Shown piece by piece: positions 1-7,816 of a stretch of 48,720 bases of DNA. The stretch lies in assembly GCA_903899985.1 (NCBI GenBank), contig CAIULL010000163.1, forward strand, positions 1 through 48,720, in the 5' to 3' direction. The position numbers and the translations under genes are program-made. A model generated the notes under the pieces. The model was not told the DNA's origin and made no database searches. It saw nothing but the letters and a program-made list of their open reading frames with translations. The number at the start of each line of letters is the position of its first letter. The stretch's first letter is position 1. This DNA is from an uncultured Schlesneria sp. GTDB taxonomy: Bacteria > Planctomycetota > Planctomycetia > Planctomycetales > Planctomycetaceae.

Positions 1-137
1 AATTATGAGGAATGGTCGAAGTCGCGCGAACTCGGGTGAACTTTGACACCAGATTTCCTGGAACCATGAAAACGGCAGGACGGAAGAGAAGATTTTTTTA
101 ACAGAAGGTCACGAAGTGAAGGAATTCCAATAGGCTG

Positions 138-252
138 CATTCTTTCGTGCTTTCATTCTTTCGTGCTTTCATTCTTTCGTGTTTTCGTGATCCTCCTGGT
201 GATTTCGTGTTTCGCGATTTGAAGAGGTAAACCAATCACGAAAACACGAAAG
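138..252. repeat. 16-bp tandem repeat running into an 18-bp perfect inverted repeat
   Basis: Three head-to-tail copies of a 16-base unit starting cattctttcgtg lie at 138-153, 154-169 and 170-185, the last with one change. The third copy runs into the left arm (174-191) of a perfect 18-base inverted repeat whose right arm is 235-252, with a 43-base loop. No T-tract follows on either strand and no gene ends here, so this looks like an interspersed repeat rather than a terminator. It is seen directly in the sequence; its family is unknown to me. Confidence 0.8.
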
Positions 253-471
253 TTCGAAACCACGAAAAAGAGAAAGGCGAATTTGAGGGAACTCGGGTGA
301 AGTCAGGCCTCACCCTCCCGACAAAGTCGAACTCGATCGAACTCGATCGAACTCGAACAGGAACAAATTCGATGAAAACTGCGGCCAAACCCTACGAAAT
401 ACGAGGAATGGTCGAAGTCGATCGAACTGTGACACTATTTTTCGCAGCGGGGTCTTGGCTAGCAACACGAT

Positions 472-549
472 GGGACGGTAAGGCTCCTGCCGAGCCACTG
501 AGTCGATGCGTGTACCTGCTTCGCGGTTCGGCGGGAGCCTCACCCTCCC
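472..549. repeat. Planctomycete palindromic repeat (GEAPAEP/GSAGASPS type)
   Basis: Two 25-base arms, 472-496 and 525-549, are inverted copies with four mismatches around a 28-base loop. Translating either strand gives an APAEP-like peptide followed by a GSAGA-PS-like peptide, the pattern often left by interspersed palindromes in planctomycete genomes (recalled, not searched). The segment gcctcaccctcccg at 537-550 also occurs at 307-320, and both copies are followed by short gtcgaact runs, so a partial second copy sits upstream. Short open frames across this region should not be read as genes. Confidence 0.75.
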
Positions 550-658
550 GGTCGAGTCGAACTTGGTCGAACTTCGGCACCATTTTTTTGTTGCGGGGAC
601 GTCTCAACGGATTACAGCTCTCGTGGATTCGTCCGAATTGTTGATGCCGCCATGTTCT

Positions 659-755
659 GGGGTCGGGTGTTCAAATTTCAAAATTGGCCAATCAGGCGAC
701 CTCGTGATGGCCGAGTCACTCAATGGCCATTTTTGAAATTTGAACGCCCGACCCC
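659..755. repeat. Long inverted repeat, 32-bp arms, upstream of rsmH
   Basis: The arms 659-690 and 724-755 are inverted copies with only two mismatches in 32 positions, separated by a 33-base spacer. The structure would form a strong hairpin if transcribed. It lies 165 bases before the rsmH start. There is no U-tract after it on the + strand, so a terminator is unlikely. It could be a MITE- or REP-like element or a structured leader; only the symmetry is certain. Confidence 0.8.
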
Positions 756-919
756 CTTCTTTGGTGGGATCCCCACACTCCCGGTGCAGCAAATTTGGAT
801 TGGTCTTCACAAAAAAAGGGACCTTGAATATAAGCCCGCATTGCGTTGCATTTCCGCCTGACGATTTTCCGATTTTCGGGAGTTGTCACGCCAACTTATT
901 TGATGTCATCGAAACTATT

Positions 920-1834
920 ATGGAGCCTCGTTCGCCTGGTCACGATCCGCGTGCCGTCCACGTCCCCGTGTTAATGCGGGAAGTTCTGGGACAGTTAAAG
1001 CTCGAACCGGGCATGATTGTTGTCGACGGAACGATCGGGGCGGGAGGACACAGCCGCGAAATGCTCAAAGCGATCGGTCACGACGGACGCCTGATCGGGC
1101 TCGACCGAGACCCCATGATGCTTGGTCATGCGGCGAAGAGCGTCGTTGGTACTCAAGTGACGTTAAGGCAATCCAGTTACATTGGACTTCCGGCGATCCT
1201 GACCGAACTGCGAATTCCGGGGGTCGACCGCATCCTGCTGGACTTGGGGTTATCGTCCGATCAGCTTTCAGACAGCTCGCGCGGCTTTGGATTTTTGAGT
1301 ACCGGGCCGCTGGACCTGCGGTTTGACATCACAACCGGCCAACCGGCCGCAGATGTCCTTGCATTGTGGAACGCTGATCAACTCGAACAGATTTTTCGCG
1401 ACTATGGAGAAGAGCCACTCGCCAGACCGCTCGCCGATTTTATTGTGAAACGACGGGGGGCTGATCCGATCCGGACGGGAGCCGATCTGGCGACGATGGT
1501 GGCGGAATGTCCGGCGTTCAGACGTCAGGGTCCGAGCGATAAGAATCCCGCGACACGAATTTTTCAGGCATTAAGAATTGCCGTCAATCACGAACTGGAC
1601 CATGTCCAGCAGGGAATTTCGGCAAGCTGTTATCAGTCGCTCAAACCCGGAGGGCTTTTAGCGGTGATTACATTTCACTCGCTGGAAGACCGCCTGGTGA
1701 AAAACGAATTTCGTCGGACAGAACGTTGGGAGAATCGGACGGCCAAGCCGATTGTTGCAACGCCTCAGGAACAGCGGTTCAATCCGCGAAGCCGGTCAGC
1801 CAAACTGCGGGTGGCCATGAAGAAAGCGGTTTGA
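920..1834 (+). CDS. rsmH: 16S rRNA (cytosine(1402)-N(4))-methyltransferase RsmH
   Basis: RsmH (MraW) uses S-adenosylmethionine to methylate N4 of C1402 in the 30S decoding centre and is classically part of the division and cell-wall (dcw) cluster. Family motifs run in order over 304 residues: HVPVLMREVL near the N-terminus, the SAM-binding VDGTIGAGGHS, LIGLDRDP, LDLGLSSDQLSDSSRGFGF with PLDLRFD, ATRIFQALRIAVNHEL, the catalytic-region ITFHSLEDRLVK and the terminal NPRSRSAKLR. The frame is open further upstream to about 740, but those 60 residues do not resemble the family and run into the repeat region, so the ATG at 920 is preferred. No mraZ precedes it. The LysM, FtsL-like and FtsI genes follow on the same strand. 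Confidence 0.97.
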   Translation: MEPRSPGHDPRAVHVPVLMREVLGQLKLEPGMIVVDGTIGAGGHSREMLKAIGHDGRLIGLDRDPMMLGHAAKSVVGTQVTLRQSSYIGLPAILTELRIPGVDRILLDLGLSSDQLSDSSRGFGFLSTGPLDLRFDITTGQPAADVLALWNADQLEQIFRDYGEEPLARPLADFIVKRRGADPIRTGADLATMVAECPAFRRQGPSDKNPATRIFQALRIAVNHELDHVQQGISASCYQSLKPGGLLAVITFHSLEDRLVKNEFRRTERWENRTAKPIVATPQEQRFNPRSRSAKLRVAMKKAV

Positions 1835-1918
1835 CCCGTTCAAACCACTACGTTGTCAATTACAGATTGCCTTTGAATACATCGTACTGATCATTGCACT
1901 CGAGGAAGGAACCTCAAA

Positions 1919-3334
1919 ATGACACGCGAAACCAAAGTCGGCCTGATGATGGTCGCCCTGCTGGTCGGCGTGTTCGGATTTCTCTTATACCAGCGAATCC
2001 ATCGGCCGGCGGAAGGTCTGGCGGAGCAGGATTCGCCAGAAATCCGCACTCCTCGTTCAGACGACGTCGACTCAAAGGGGGCCGACAACGAATTTGCGAC
2101 TTTTGAACGATCCGACCGACCTGAAAAGGGCCGATCTTCGGTACCCTTGCCCCTACCTGACGTTGATTTTGCAACCTCGGTTTCTGAAACCAATGATCGA
2201 GGTTCAGAGCAGACGAAGAGTCAATGGAAATCCAAGTCAAAGTCGACTGGCACCGCCAGGTCTGACGACGATGGATTTGACCAGTTCGAAAAGAAGGCCA
2301 GCGCGAAGAAACCACATCAGCGGGAACGACCCGTCGAGTCGACCGAAGATTCGTTTGACGAGTTTATGGCGGAAAAACGAGGACAGCGTGAGGTGATTCA
2401 AGTCGCAGCCACGTCGGATTCTGATCCGTTTGCGATCGAAGCAGAGGAGAGCCAGGAGAAACGTGTTCCCGTTCCTGAAGCGGATCGACGACAGAAACCG
2501 CTGGCGATGCCGACGGAGCTGGACGATGTTCCGGCACCAGAATCCAGCTCATCCGGTTTTGACTCCCCCGTTGAACGGGTTGCTCCCGCGAAAGAACCTC
2601 GTCGAATGGATGCGGGTTTTGACGCGGAAATCGACAGGGACCGACCCGGTCAGGATTCAAAAAGTCAGCGGAACAGTCGACCGGCTCGCATTCAGCAGGC
2701 AGGAGATTTAGATAACGGACTCGAGGCTGCTCCCCGAGAAGAGCGGCGAGCGGCCCCGGTCACGTTTGACGACCGGAGTTTTTCACCAGAATCATCGCCA
2801 CGATCCGGGGGTTCGGTCAGCGGACCGAGTTATGTCATCGAGCCAAGCGACAGTTTCTGGACGATTTCGCGTAAGCGATACGGAGCCGGGCGTTATTACA
2901 TGGCGCTGGCAAAGCATAATCAGCAGATCATTTCCGATCCGAAACGGATGAAGCCAGGAGTGGCCATCGCGACCCCGGACGTTTCGGTGTTAGAGCAGCA
3001 GTATCCCGATCTGATTCCCAAAGCCGCCCCGCCCGAACCGGTACCTGCGGTCGCGACCCCACAAGCTCGACAAACTCGCAAGGTGGAAGACTCGGGTCCG
3101 GCAGGCTTTTTCGTTTCTAACGATGGTACTCCGATGTACCGGGTTTCTGGTCAGGACACGCTTTCGGACATTGCCAAATCACATTTAGGCCGTTCGTCCC
3201 GTTGGATACAAATCCTCGAAATGAACCGTAAAGTTCTTCGAGACGGAAATGAACTCAAGATTGGCACGGTTTTGCGACTTCCTCCCGACGCCAGTCGAGT
3301 TCAGGTTGTGGGGACCGCCCGCGAACTCCGATAA
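1919..3334 (+). CDS. Membrane-anchored double-LysM protein in the dcw cluster
   Basis: This 471-residue protein has a short cytoplasmic start, one membrane segment (about residues 9-25) and a long charged, low-complexity linker rich in Asp, Glu, Arg, Ser and Pro. Two LysM-like modules follow at about 304-353 (YVIEPSDSFWTISRKRYG) and 407-457 (YRVSGQDTLSDIAKSHLG). LysM domains bind N-acetylglucosamine-containing glycans such as peptidoglycan, so an inner-membrane protein reaching out to the wall is inferred. A good ribosome site (gaggaagga, 1900-1908) lies 10 bases before the ATG. It sits 84 bases after rsmH and before ftsL/ftsI, an unusual place for a LysM protein; a role in septal or budding-site wall synthesis is inference. 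No catalytic domain is visible. Confidence 0.85.
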   Translation: MTRETKVGLMMVALLVGVFGFLLYQRIHRPAEGLAEQDSPEIRTPRSDDVDSKGADNEFATFERSDRPEKGRSSVPLPLPDVDFATSVSETNDRGSEQTKSQWKSKSKSTGTARSDDDGFDQFEKKASAKKPHQRERPVESTEDSFDEFMAEKRGQREVIQVAATSDSDPFAIEAEESQEKRVPVPEADRRQKPLAMPTELDDVPAPESSSSGFDSPVERVAPAKEPRRMDAGFDAEIDRDRPGQDSKSQRNSRPARIQQAGDLDNGLEAAPREERRAAPVTFDDRSFSPESSPRSGGSVSGPSYVIEPSDSFWTISRKRYGAGRYYMALAKHNQQIISDPKRMKPGVAIATPDVSVLEQQYPDLIPKAAPPEPVPAVATPQARQTRKVEDSGPAGFFVSNDGTPMYRVSGQDTLSDIAKSHLGRSSRWIQILEMNRKVLRDGNELKIGTVLRLPPDASRVQVVGTARELR

Positions 3335-3429
3335 CGAATCTGGTGCCGCAGGGCCCGCGTTGTTTGCAGAGGGTAAGCCGCGACAACGGTTTGCCAGAGG
3401 CGGCCACTTCATGACCATGAGGTTGAACG

Positions 3430-3735
3430 ATGTTTTTTCGTTTCGGAGCAGTCCTCAGTCTGATTGTGCTGGTGGCGCTGACCGGAACGGCGATTGAGAA
3501 GCAGATCCTGCAATTGAAACGTGCGATCACTCATCAGCAATACCGTCTGGATGTGTTGCTTGATTCGCACGTCCGATTGCGATTAGAAGCACAACGTCTC
3601 GGGACACCTGCGAGCTTGCTGGGACCGCTCGAACGTGGCGAGCTTCCCCTGGAACGACCGACAAAACCGCGTCGGACCGACGCACGACAAATTCCTGCGA
3701 ACGCTCTGAACCAGCCATCGGGAACACCCGGCTGA
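3430..3735 (+). CDS. FtsL-like septum-formation protein
   Basis: A 101-residue bitopic protein with one membrane segment at about residues 5-23, then a heptad-rich stretch (about 24-58, starting EKQILQLKRAI) and a Pro/Arg-rich tail. This size and layout, and its place directly before the FtsI-type transpeptidase, fit FtsL, which forms a trimeric complex with FtsB and FtsQ and activates FtsWI. FtsL proteins diverge strongly, so the call rests on topology and synteny more than on sequence. The ribosome site gagg (3419-3422) lies 7 bases before the ATG. Its stop codon is separated from the next ATG by one base, which suggests translational coupling to the transpeptidase. Confidence 0.75.
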   Translation: MFFRFGAVLSLIVLVALTGTAIEKQILQLKRAITHQQYRLDVLLDSHVRLRLEAQRLGTPASLLGPLERGELPLERPTKPRRTDARQIPANALNQPSGTPG

Positions 3736-3736
3736 G

Positions 3737-5494
3737 ATGTCAAACATTCAAAACAATCGTGAGGCTGTCCTTCATCCGGTCCGGGCACGTCTGGTTGTGA
3801 CGATCATTGGTTTAGGCTGGCTTGTGTTGTCTGCTCGACTGATTCAGCTTCAATGGGTGCAGCGAGACAAATTCGCAGTTAAAGCAGAGCAGCAGCGGGA
3901 GCTTGTCGAAGAAACGCCGGCCAGACCTGGTGATATTCTTGATCGGCAAGGTCGTTTACTCGCGACGACTCTGGCGACTCGAAGTCTTTACCTTGTCCCC
4001 GCAAAGATTTCAGAGCCACGTCAGATTGCGGAGGCTTTGTCGAGTGTCCTTGGCTTAAGTCCTGAGGTCTTGACGGAGAAGATTGCTGGTAATTCGCAGC
4101 GACAATTCCTTTGGGTCAAGCGGCGTCTGACCGAAGCAGAGGTGACAGGTGTCAGAAAGTTAATGCTGCCGAAAGGGGCGTGGGGTTTTCGAGACGAATA
4201 CCGACGCGAGTACCCTCAAGGGGTGGTCGCCGCTCAAGTGATTGGTTTGCGTGATATTGACGGAACTGGCAGGGGCGGGATTGAAGAACGATTTGATTCG
4301 ACTCTACGGGGACAGAGCGGCAAGCGTTATGTGGCGCGGGACTCACGCGGGCACGTGATTGAAATCCTTGATAAAGATCAGCAGGCACCGGTGGCAGGTC
4401 AAAACGTCCGATTGACCCTGGATGTGGTTGTTCAGCTTTATGCCGAACGGGAACTCGATCAGGTGATGACGGAATGGCAACCAGAAAGCTGCTCTGCCAT
4501 CGTCATCGATCCCAAAAATGGCGACGTCCTGGCGATGGCAACGCGTCCGACGTTTGATCCGAATCGTCCGCAGGAAGCTTCACCAGAATCGTGGAAGAAC
4601 CGAGCAATCGCAGATATTTATGAACCCGGTTCGACGTTCAAACCAATGATTGTCAGTTACGGACTTGATCAAGGGGTCTTGCAACGAGATGAAAGCTTTC
4701 ACTGCCAGAATGGCGAATACCGGATGGGTCGACGGGTGCTGCACGACCACCACCGATACGGGTTGCTCAGCCTGACCGACGTCCTGGTGAAGTCGAGTAA
4801 CATCGGCATGGCAAAAATCGGCGAACGAATGGGAAATGAACAGCTGGAAAAAGCGGCCACGCTGTTTGGATTTGGACGTAAAACCGGGATTGAATTACCA
4901 GGCGAGCTGCCCGGCATCTTACGACCTCTCAAGAAATGGACCAGCTATTCAACCGGCTCGATTCCGATGGGACACGAAATCGCGACGACTCCGCTCCAAT
5001 TAATCACGGCGCATGCGGCGCTGGCGAATGGTGGTGAACTTCTCCGTCCACGAATCGTGCTGCCGGATCAAGACGATTCGCTTTCCGCCATGTCCCGGAT
5101 GACGATCTCGACTGTTTCGCGAGATACCGCACAATGGATCATTGAACATCCGATGCGAGAGGTCGTGGAGAGAGGGACCGGTAAAAAGGCAAGAATTCCG
5201 GGATATCACGTGTTCGGAAAAACGGGTACGGCTCAGTGTCTGTCTGCCGATGGAGGATATGTTCACGGGAAATATATCAGTTCGTTCGTTTGCGGTGCCC
5301 CTGTGGAATCACCGCGGCTTTTGACATTGGTCGTTGTTAATCAATCTTCCGTCGGAGGTGAAACATTTGGCGGAAAAGTTGCGGCACCTGCGGCTGCGAA
5401 CATTTTGCGACAGGCACTGGTGTACCTGAGAATCTCGCCCGACGACCAGCTGATTCGGGCTGCCGCGAATTGGAAGGACGACGAACTCGAATAA
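3737..5494 (+). CDS. ftsI: Penicillin-binding protein, FtsI/PBP3-type transpeptidase
   Basis: Class B penicillin-binding protein of 585 residues that cross-links peptidoglycan outside the cytoplasmic membrane. A single membrane anchor (about 18-38) is followed by the dimerisation/pedestal region starting at ETPARPGDILDRQGRLLATT. The transpeptidase domain carries all three active-site motifs: STFK with nucleophile Ser299, SSN at 353-355 and KTG at 495-497. There are no C-terminal PASTA domains. It follows the FtsL-like gene after one base. In classical dcw clusters murE follows ftsI; here the next gene, more than 300 bases on, is unrelated, so the operon probably ends at 5494. The FtsI label over other class B PBPs rests on its position beside rsmH and ftsL. 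Confidence 0.93.
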   Translation: MSNIQNNREAVLHPVRARLVVTIIGLGWLVLSARLIQLQWVQRDKFAVKAEQQRELVEETPARPGDILDRQGRLLATTLATRSLYLVPAKISEPRQIAEALSSVLGLSPEVLTEKIAGNSQRQFLWVKRRLTEAEVTGVRKLMLPKGAWGFRDEYRREYPQGVVAAQVIGLRDIDGTGRGGIEERFDSTLRGQSGKRYVARDSRGHVIEILDKDQQAPVAGQNVRLTLDVVVQLYAERELDQVMTEWQPESCSAIVIDPKNGDVLAMATRPTFDPNRPQEASPESWKNRAIADIYEPGSTFKPMIVSYGLDQGVLQRDESFHCQNGEYRMGRRVLHDHHRYGLLSLTDVLVKSSNIGMAKIGERMGNEQLEKAATLFGFGRKTGIELPGELPGILRPLKKWTSYSTGSIPMGHEIATTPLQLITAHAALANGGELLRPRIVLPDQDDSLSAMSRMTISTVSRDTAQWIIEHPMREVVERGTGKKARIPGYHVFGKTGTAQCLSADGGYVHGKYISSFVCGAPVESPRLLTLVVVNQSSVGGETFGGKVAAPAAANILRQALVYLRISPDDQLIRAAANWKDDELE

Positions 5495-5835
5495 CAAAGT
5501 GGGTTCTGTCGTGACGATTGCGATCGATTGGTTCGGCCAAAGGGAAGTGGCAGGCACCACTCCAGCGTGAAGTCATACCACGCCGGTTTCCGTTGCGTGA
5601 ATTCGGCAGAGGTAACGAGTTTGAACGGGAATCTATATTTCAGCTCAATCGTTATTTCAGGGTGAGTTCTTTATAGTGCGGTCCGACGGTGACTTTGAGC
5701 GTAGTCCGACCGATGAAGTGAGTCGAAAGGATTGAAGTGGTGCGACTGATGTTTCGCGGATCGATTTCGAGTGTGTCTTGAATCGACCGTGGTCAAACCC
5801 GTTGAAACGGTCGCAGTCTGAAATTGCAGGAATTT
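5495..5835. other. Intergenic region after the division cluster
   Basis: No gene is seen. The stretch is relatively AT-rich around 5625-5680 and includes tatagt at 5672-5677, which could be a -10 element, but there is no matching -35 at the usual spacing. No terminator hairpin was recognised after ftsI. Confidence 0.4.
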
Positions 5836-6861
5836 ATGTCACGTGATCCGCTGTTCAAATTGAGTGAAGCAGGACTGTTTTGCCCTCGTGGAGCTTTTTA
5901 TGTCGACCCCTGGGGGGCCGTATCGACGGCTGTCATCACTCATGCACATGCCGATCACGCCGTAAAGGGTTCACGTCGGTATTTCACGGCCGAACCAGGT
6001 CGGCGGGTGTTATGGTCTCGTATGGGGCAGCATGCGAAAATTGAACCGCTCGCATTCGGTGAGTCAATCGATTTGAACGGCGTGAAGGTTTCGCTTCACC
6101 CAGCTGGCCATATTCTTGGTTCGGCACAAGTCCGGGCGGAATATAAGGGTGAAATCTGGGTGATTTCAGGCGACTATAAGGTCGCACCGGATGCGACTTG
6201 TGCGGCGTTTGAACCGGTCCGCTGTCATACGTTTGTGACGGAGTCAACTTTTGCGCAGCCAGTTTTTCAATGGGAACCTCAGCAGGCAACGTTCGGGAAA
6301 ATCCATGATTGGTGGCGAAGCAATCAGGAACTGAATCGTGCCAGTTTTCTTTACAGCTATGCACTTGGAAAATCGCAGCGATTACTGGCGGGGATTGATC
6401 CATCCATTGGACCGATTTTCGTTCATCGCGACATTGAAACGGTGAATGATCTTTACCGACAAAGTGGTGTGACTCTCCCCAAAACGAGGGTTCCGAACTC
6501 AGGCATGACCATCGAGGAATGGGGGCAATCCCTGATATTGCAACCGCCATCAGCTCGTTGGGCTCAGGGTTTTCCGCATTTGGGCCACTTTTCGAGCGCG
6601 TTTGTTTCAGGATGGATGATGCTGCCACAAGGAAGCCAGTCTCGTCGGGTCCAGGAGGGATTCCCGCTTTCGGATCACGCAGACCATGCAGAGTTGCTTT
6701 CCGCGATTACCGCGACGGGAGCGGAACGGATCCTGGTGACACATGGTTACATCGACGAATTTGTCGTTGAATTAAAGTCACTTGGCTTCGACGCGGTTCC
6801 GCTGAAAACACCTCGCTGCCGGAAACCTCCCAGGGTGACCGAACAGCCGGCGACTGTATGA
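5836..6861 (+). CDS. Ligase-associated DNA exonuclease family protein (metallo-beta-lactamase fold)
   Basis: A 341-residue protein of the beta-CASP/metallo-beta-lactamase superfamily, closest by motif to the putative DNA-ligase-associated exonucleases related to mRNA 3'-end processing factors. The N-terminal GLFCPRGAFYVDPWG is followed by the metal-binding motif THAHADHA, then HPAGHILGSAQV, the metal ligand region ISGDYK, TESTFAQPVF and a late HADHAELL. These indicate a two-metal hydrolase acting on nucleic acid. The ATG at 5836 has caggaa just upstream; a TTG at 5824 would add four residues. Members usually sit beside an ATP-dependent DNA ligase and a large helicase; neither is in this window, so the gene is detached from its usual partners here. 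The substrate is inferred from the family only. Confidence 0.85.
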   Translation: MSRDPLFKLSEAGLFCPRGAFYVDPWGAVSTAVITHAHADHAVKGSRRYFTAEPGRRVLWSRMGQHAKIEPLAFGESIDLNGVKVSLHPAGHILGSAQVRAEYKGEIWVISGDYKVAPDATCAAFEPVRCHTFVTESTFAQPVFQWEPQQATFGKIHDWWRSNQELNRASFLYSYALGKSQRLLAGIDPSIGPIFVHRDIETVNDLYRQSGVTLPKTRVPNSGMTIEEWGQSLILQPPSARWAQGFPHLGHFSSAFVSGWMMLPQGSQSRRVQEGFPLSDHADHAELLSAITATGAERILVTHGYIDEFVVELKSLGFDAVPLKTPRCRKPPRVTEQPATV

Positions 6862-7301
6862 GCACTATATTCGAAGCAGTACATGACCATTCAAGCTGAG
6901 GTGCGAAATCTTTCATGTCTTGATTTTCATCAGAAACGGTAATGCTTCCGATTGTATCGATCGTACAATCGACCAGATTAAGGCCTCAGGAAAATGAGCC
7001 AAAGACGTCAGATTCTGATGACAGCTTGTCTCGGAAAACCGATCATCCCGACAGAAAACGGATTCCCTTCGCTTCGCCGCTTGACAACGTCTGAAAACTC
7101 GACTAATGGTTCTGTCGCCTTGGCTTCGTAAGGGTAAAGCGGGAAGTTCAAGGTGGCCAGAATTGTGACTGAAGTAATTCGTCCCAAAAAATTGTGACGG
7201 ACGAAATAAAGTCGGTTGCCTTCGACGTTTTTGCATTTAAGATCTCTCGTCCGTTTTTAATTTTTGAGTCCCGTAAGTACGAGTATTTGAGGTTTGCTCC
7301 G
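6862..7301. other. Intergenic region, no feature recognised
   Basis: This 440-base gap shows no convincing reading frame, tRNA or terminator hairpin. It becomes AT-rich before the Asp-rich gene (7190-7280), where a promoter is plausible but not identifiable. Confidence 0.4.
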
Positions 7302-7643
7302 ATGACCAGAGTCTTGCTCGAAGTAGAACATGCACTGGCCGCTTGGCTCCCTGACACACCTGAGGGGCTCTTCCCAGGGTCTTCTACGGATGTTGTTGTC
7401 GCACCAAGAATGGCTGACGATGATGATGCCGCGCCTGCCGACGACGAAGATGGCTTCGGCGACGACGACGAATTCGAAGACGATGATGATGAGCTCGATG
7501 AGTTGGACGACGAAGATGAACTCGACGACGAATTTGATGAATTCGATGACGAAGACGAGTTTGATGACGACGATGATTTCGACGATGACGATGACGACGA
7601 AGATGACGATGAAGACGACGATGACGACGACGACGATTATTAA
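7302..7643 (+). CDS. Small, extremely aspartate-rich protein
   Basis: The predicted product is 113 residues. About 36 N-terminal residues are of ordinary composition (MTRVLLEVEHALAAWLPDTP). From MADDDDAAP on, almost every residue is Asp or Glu, spaced by Phe, Leu or Gly in DDEFDEFDDED-like blocks, and the end is nearly pure Asp closed by Tyr. The tail is coded by alternating GAC and GAT, so it is not a simple trinucleotide slippage tract. The ribosome site gagg (7289-7292) lies 9 bases before the ATG; an internal ATG at 7410 would give only the acidic part. No domain is recognised. It could bind divalent cations or basic proteins, but that is speculation from composition. It precedes the purine nucleoside phosphorylase gene. 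Confidence 0.6.
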   Translation: MTRVLLEVEHALAAWLPDTPEGLFPGSSTDVVVAPRMADDDDAAPADDEDGFGDDDEFEDDDDELDELDDEDELDDEFDEFDDEDEFDDDDDFDDDDDDEDDDEDDDDDDDDY

Positions 7644-7708
7644 TCCTCTATTTCGTCGACTTCTTCTTTCGTCGAAATGATGTTCAATGGTATCACAACA
7701 GATCGTAG

Positions 7709-7737
7709 CACCGGTCGGCATGGCTTGCTGACCGGTG
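7709..7737. other. Small GC-rich hairpin between the Asp-rich gene and punA
   Basis: An 8-base perfect stem, caccggtc (7709-7716) and gaccggtg (7730-7737), encloses a 13-base loop. It is followed on the + strand by a short mixed sequence without a clear T-tract, so it is at best a weak terminator for the Asp-rich gene. Confidence 0.35.
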
Positions 7738-7816
7738 TTCGCGTTCCTGAGGGCTTTGATTTACCCGTCTTCTGAAATGATCTGAACACATTGTTGTAGT
7801 AGTTGTAGAGGACCTT

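Larger units (their letters stand above)
1..919. other. Gene-free, repeat-rich region upstream of rsmH
   Basis: No convincing coding region is seen in these 919 bases. Besides the three repeats listed separately, short direct repeats recur: gaggaatggtcgaagtcg near 7 and again near 402, aactcgggtgaa near 30 and again near 290, and a run of gatcgaact units near 330-350. Open frames that cross the region (for example 297-644 +) translate the repeats themselves. The rsmH promoter must lie here, but no clear -35/-10 pair was recognised. Confidence 0.65.

Noticed and set aside
138-185. Possible CRISPR array from three regular 16-base units
   Set aside because: The units are contiguous with no spacers and there are no cas genes.
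297-644. 115-codon open frame on the + strand
   Set aside because: It translates the palindromic repeat and short direct repeats; the Arg/Ser-rich composition and repeat-type peptides do not look like a gene.
740-919. N-terminal extension of rsmH by 60 codons
   Set aside because: The extension overlaps the inverted repeat and lacks family similarity; the ATG at 920 gives a normal RsmH.
5984-6628. 214-codon minus-strand frame over the exonuclease-family gene
   Set aside because: It is a shadow of the + strand gene, with no recognisable motif.
7257-7721. 154-codon minus-strand frame opposite the Asp-rich gene, Val/Ile-rich
   Set aside because: It is the complement of GAC/GAT codons, which read as GTC/ATC; hydrophobicity is a by-product of the acidic tract.
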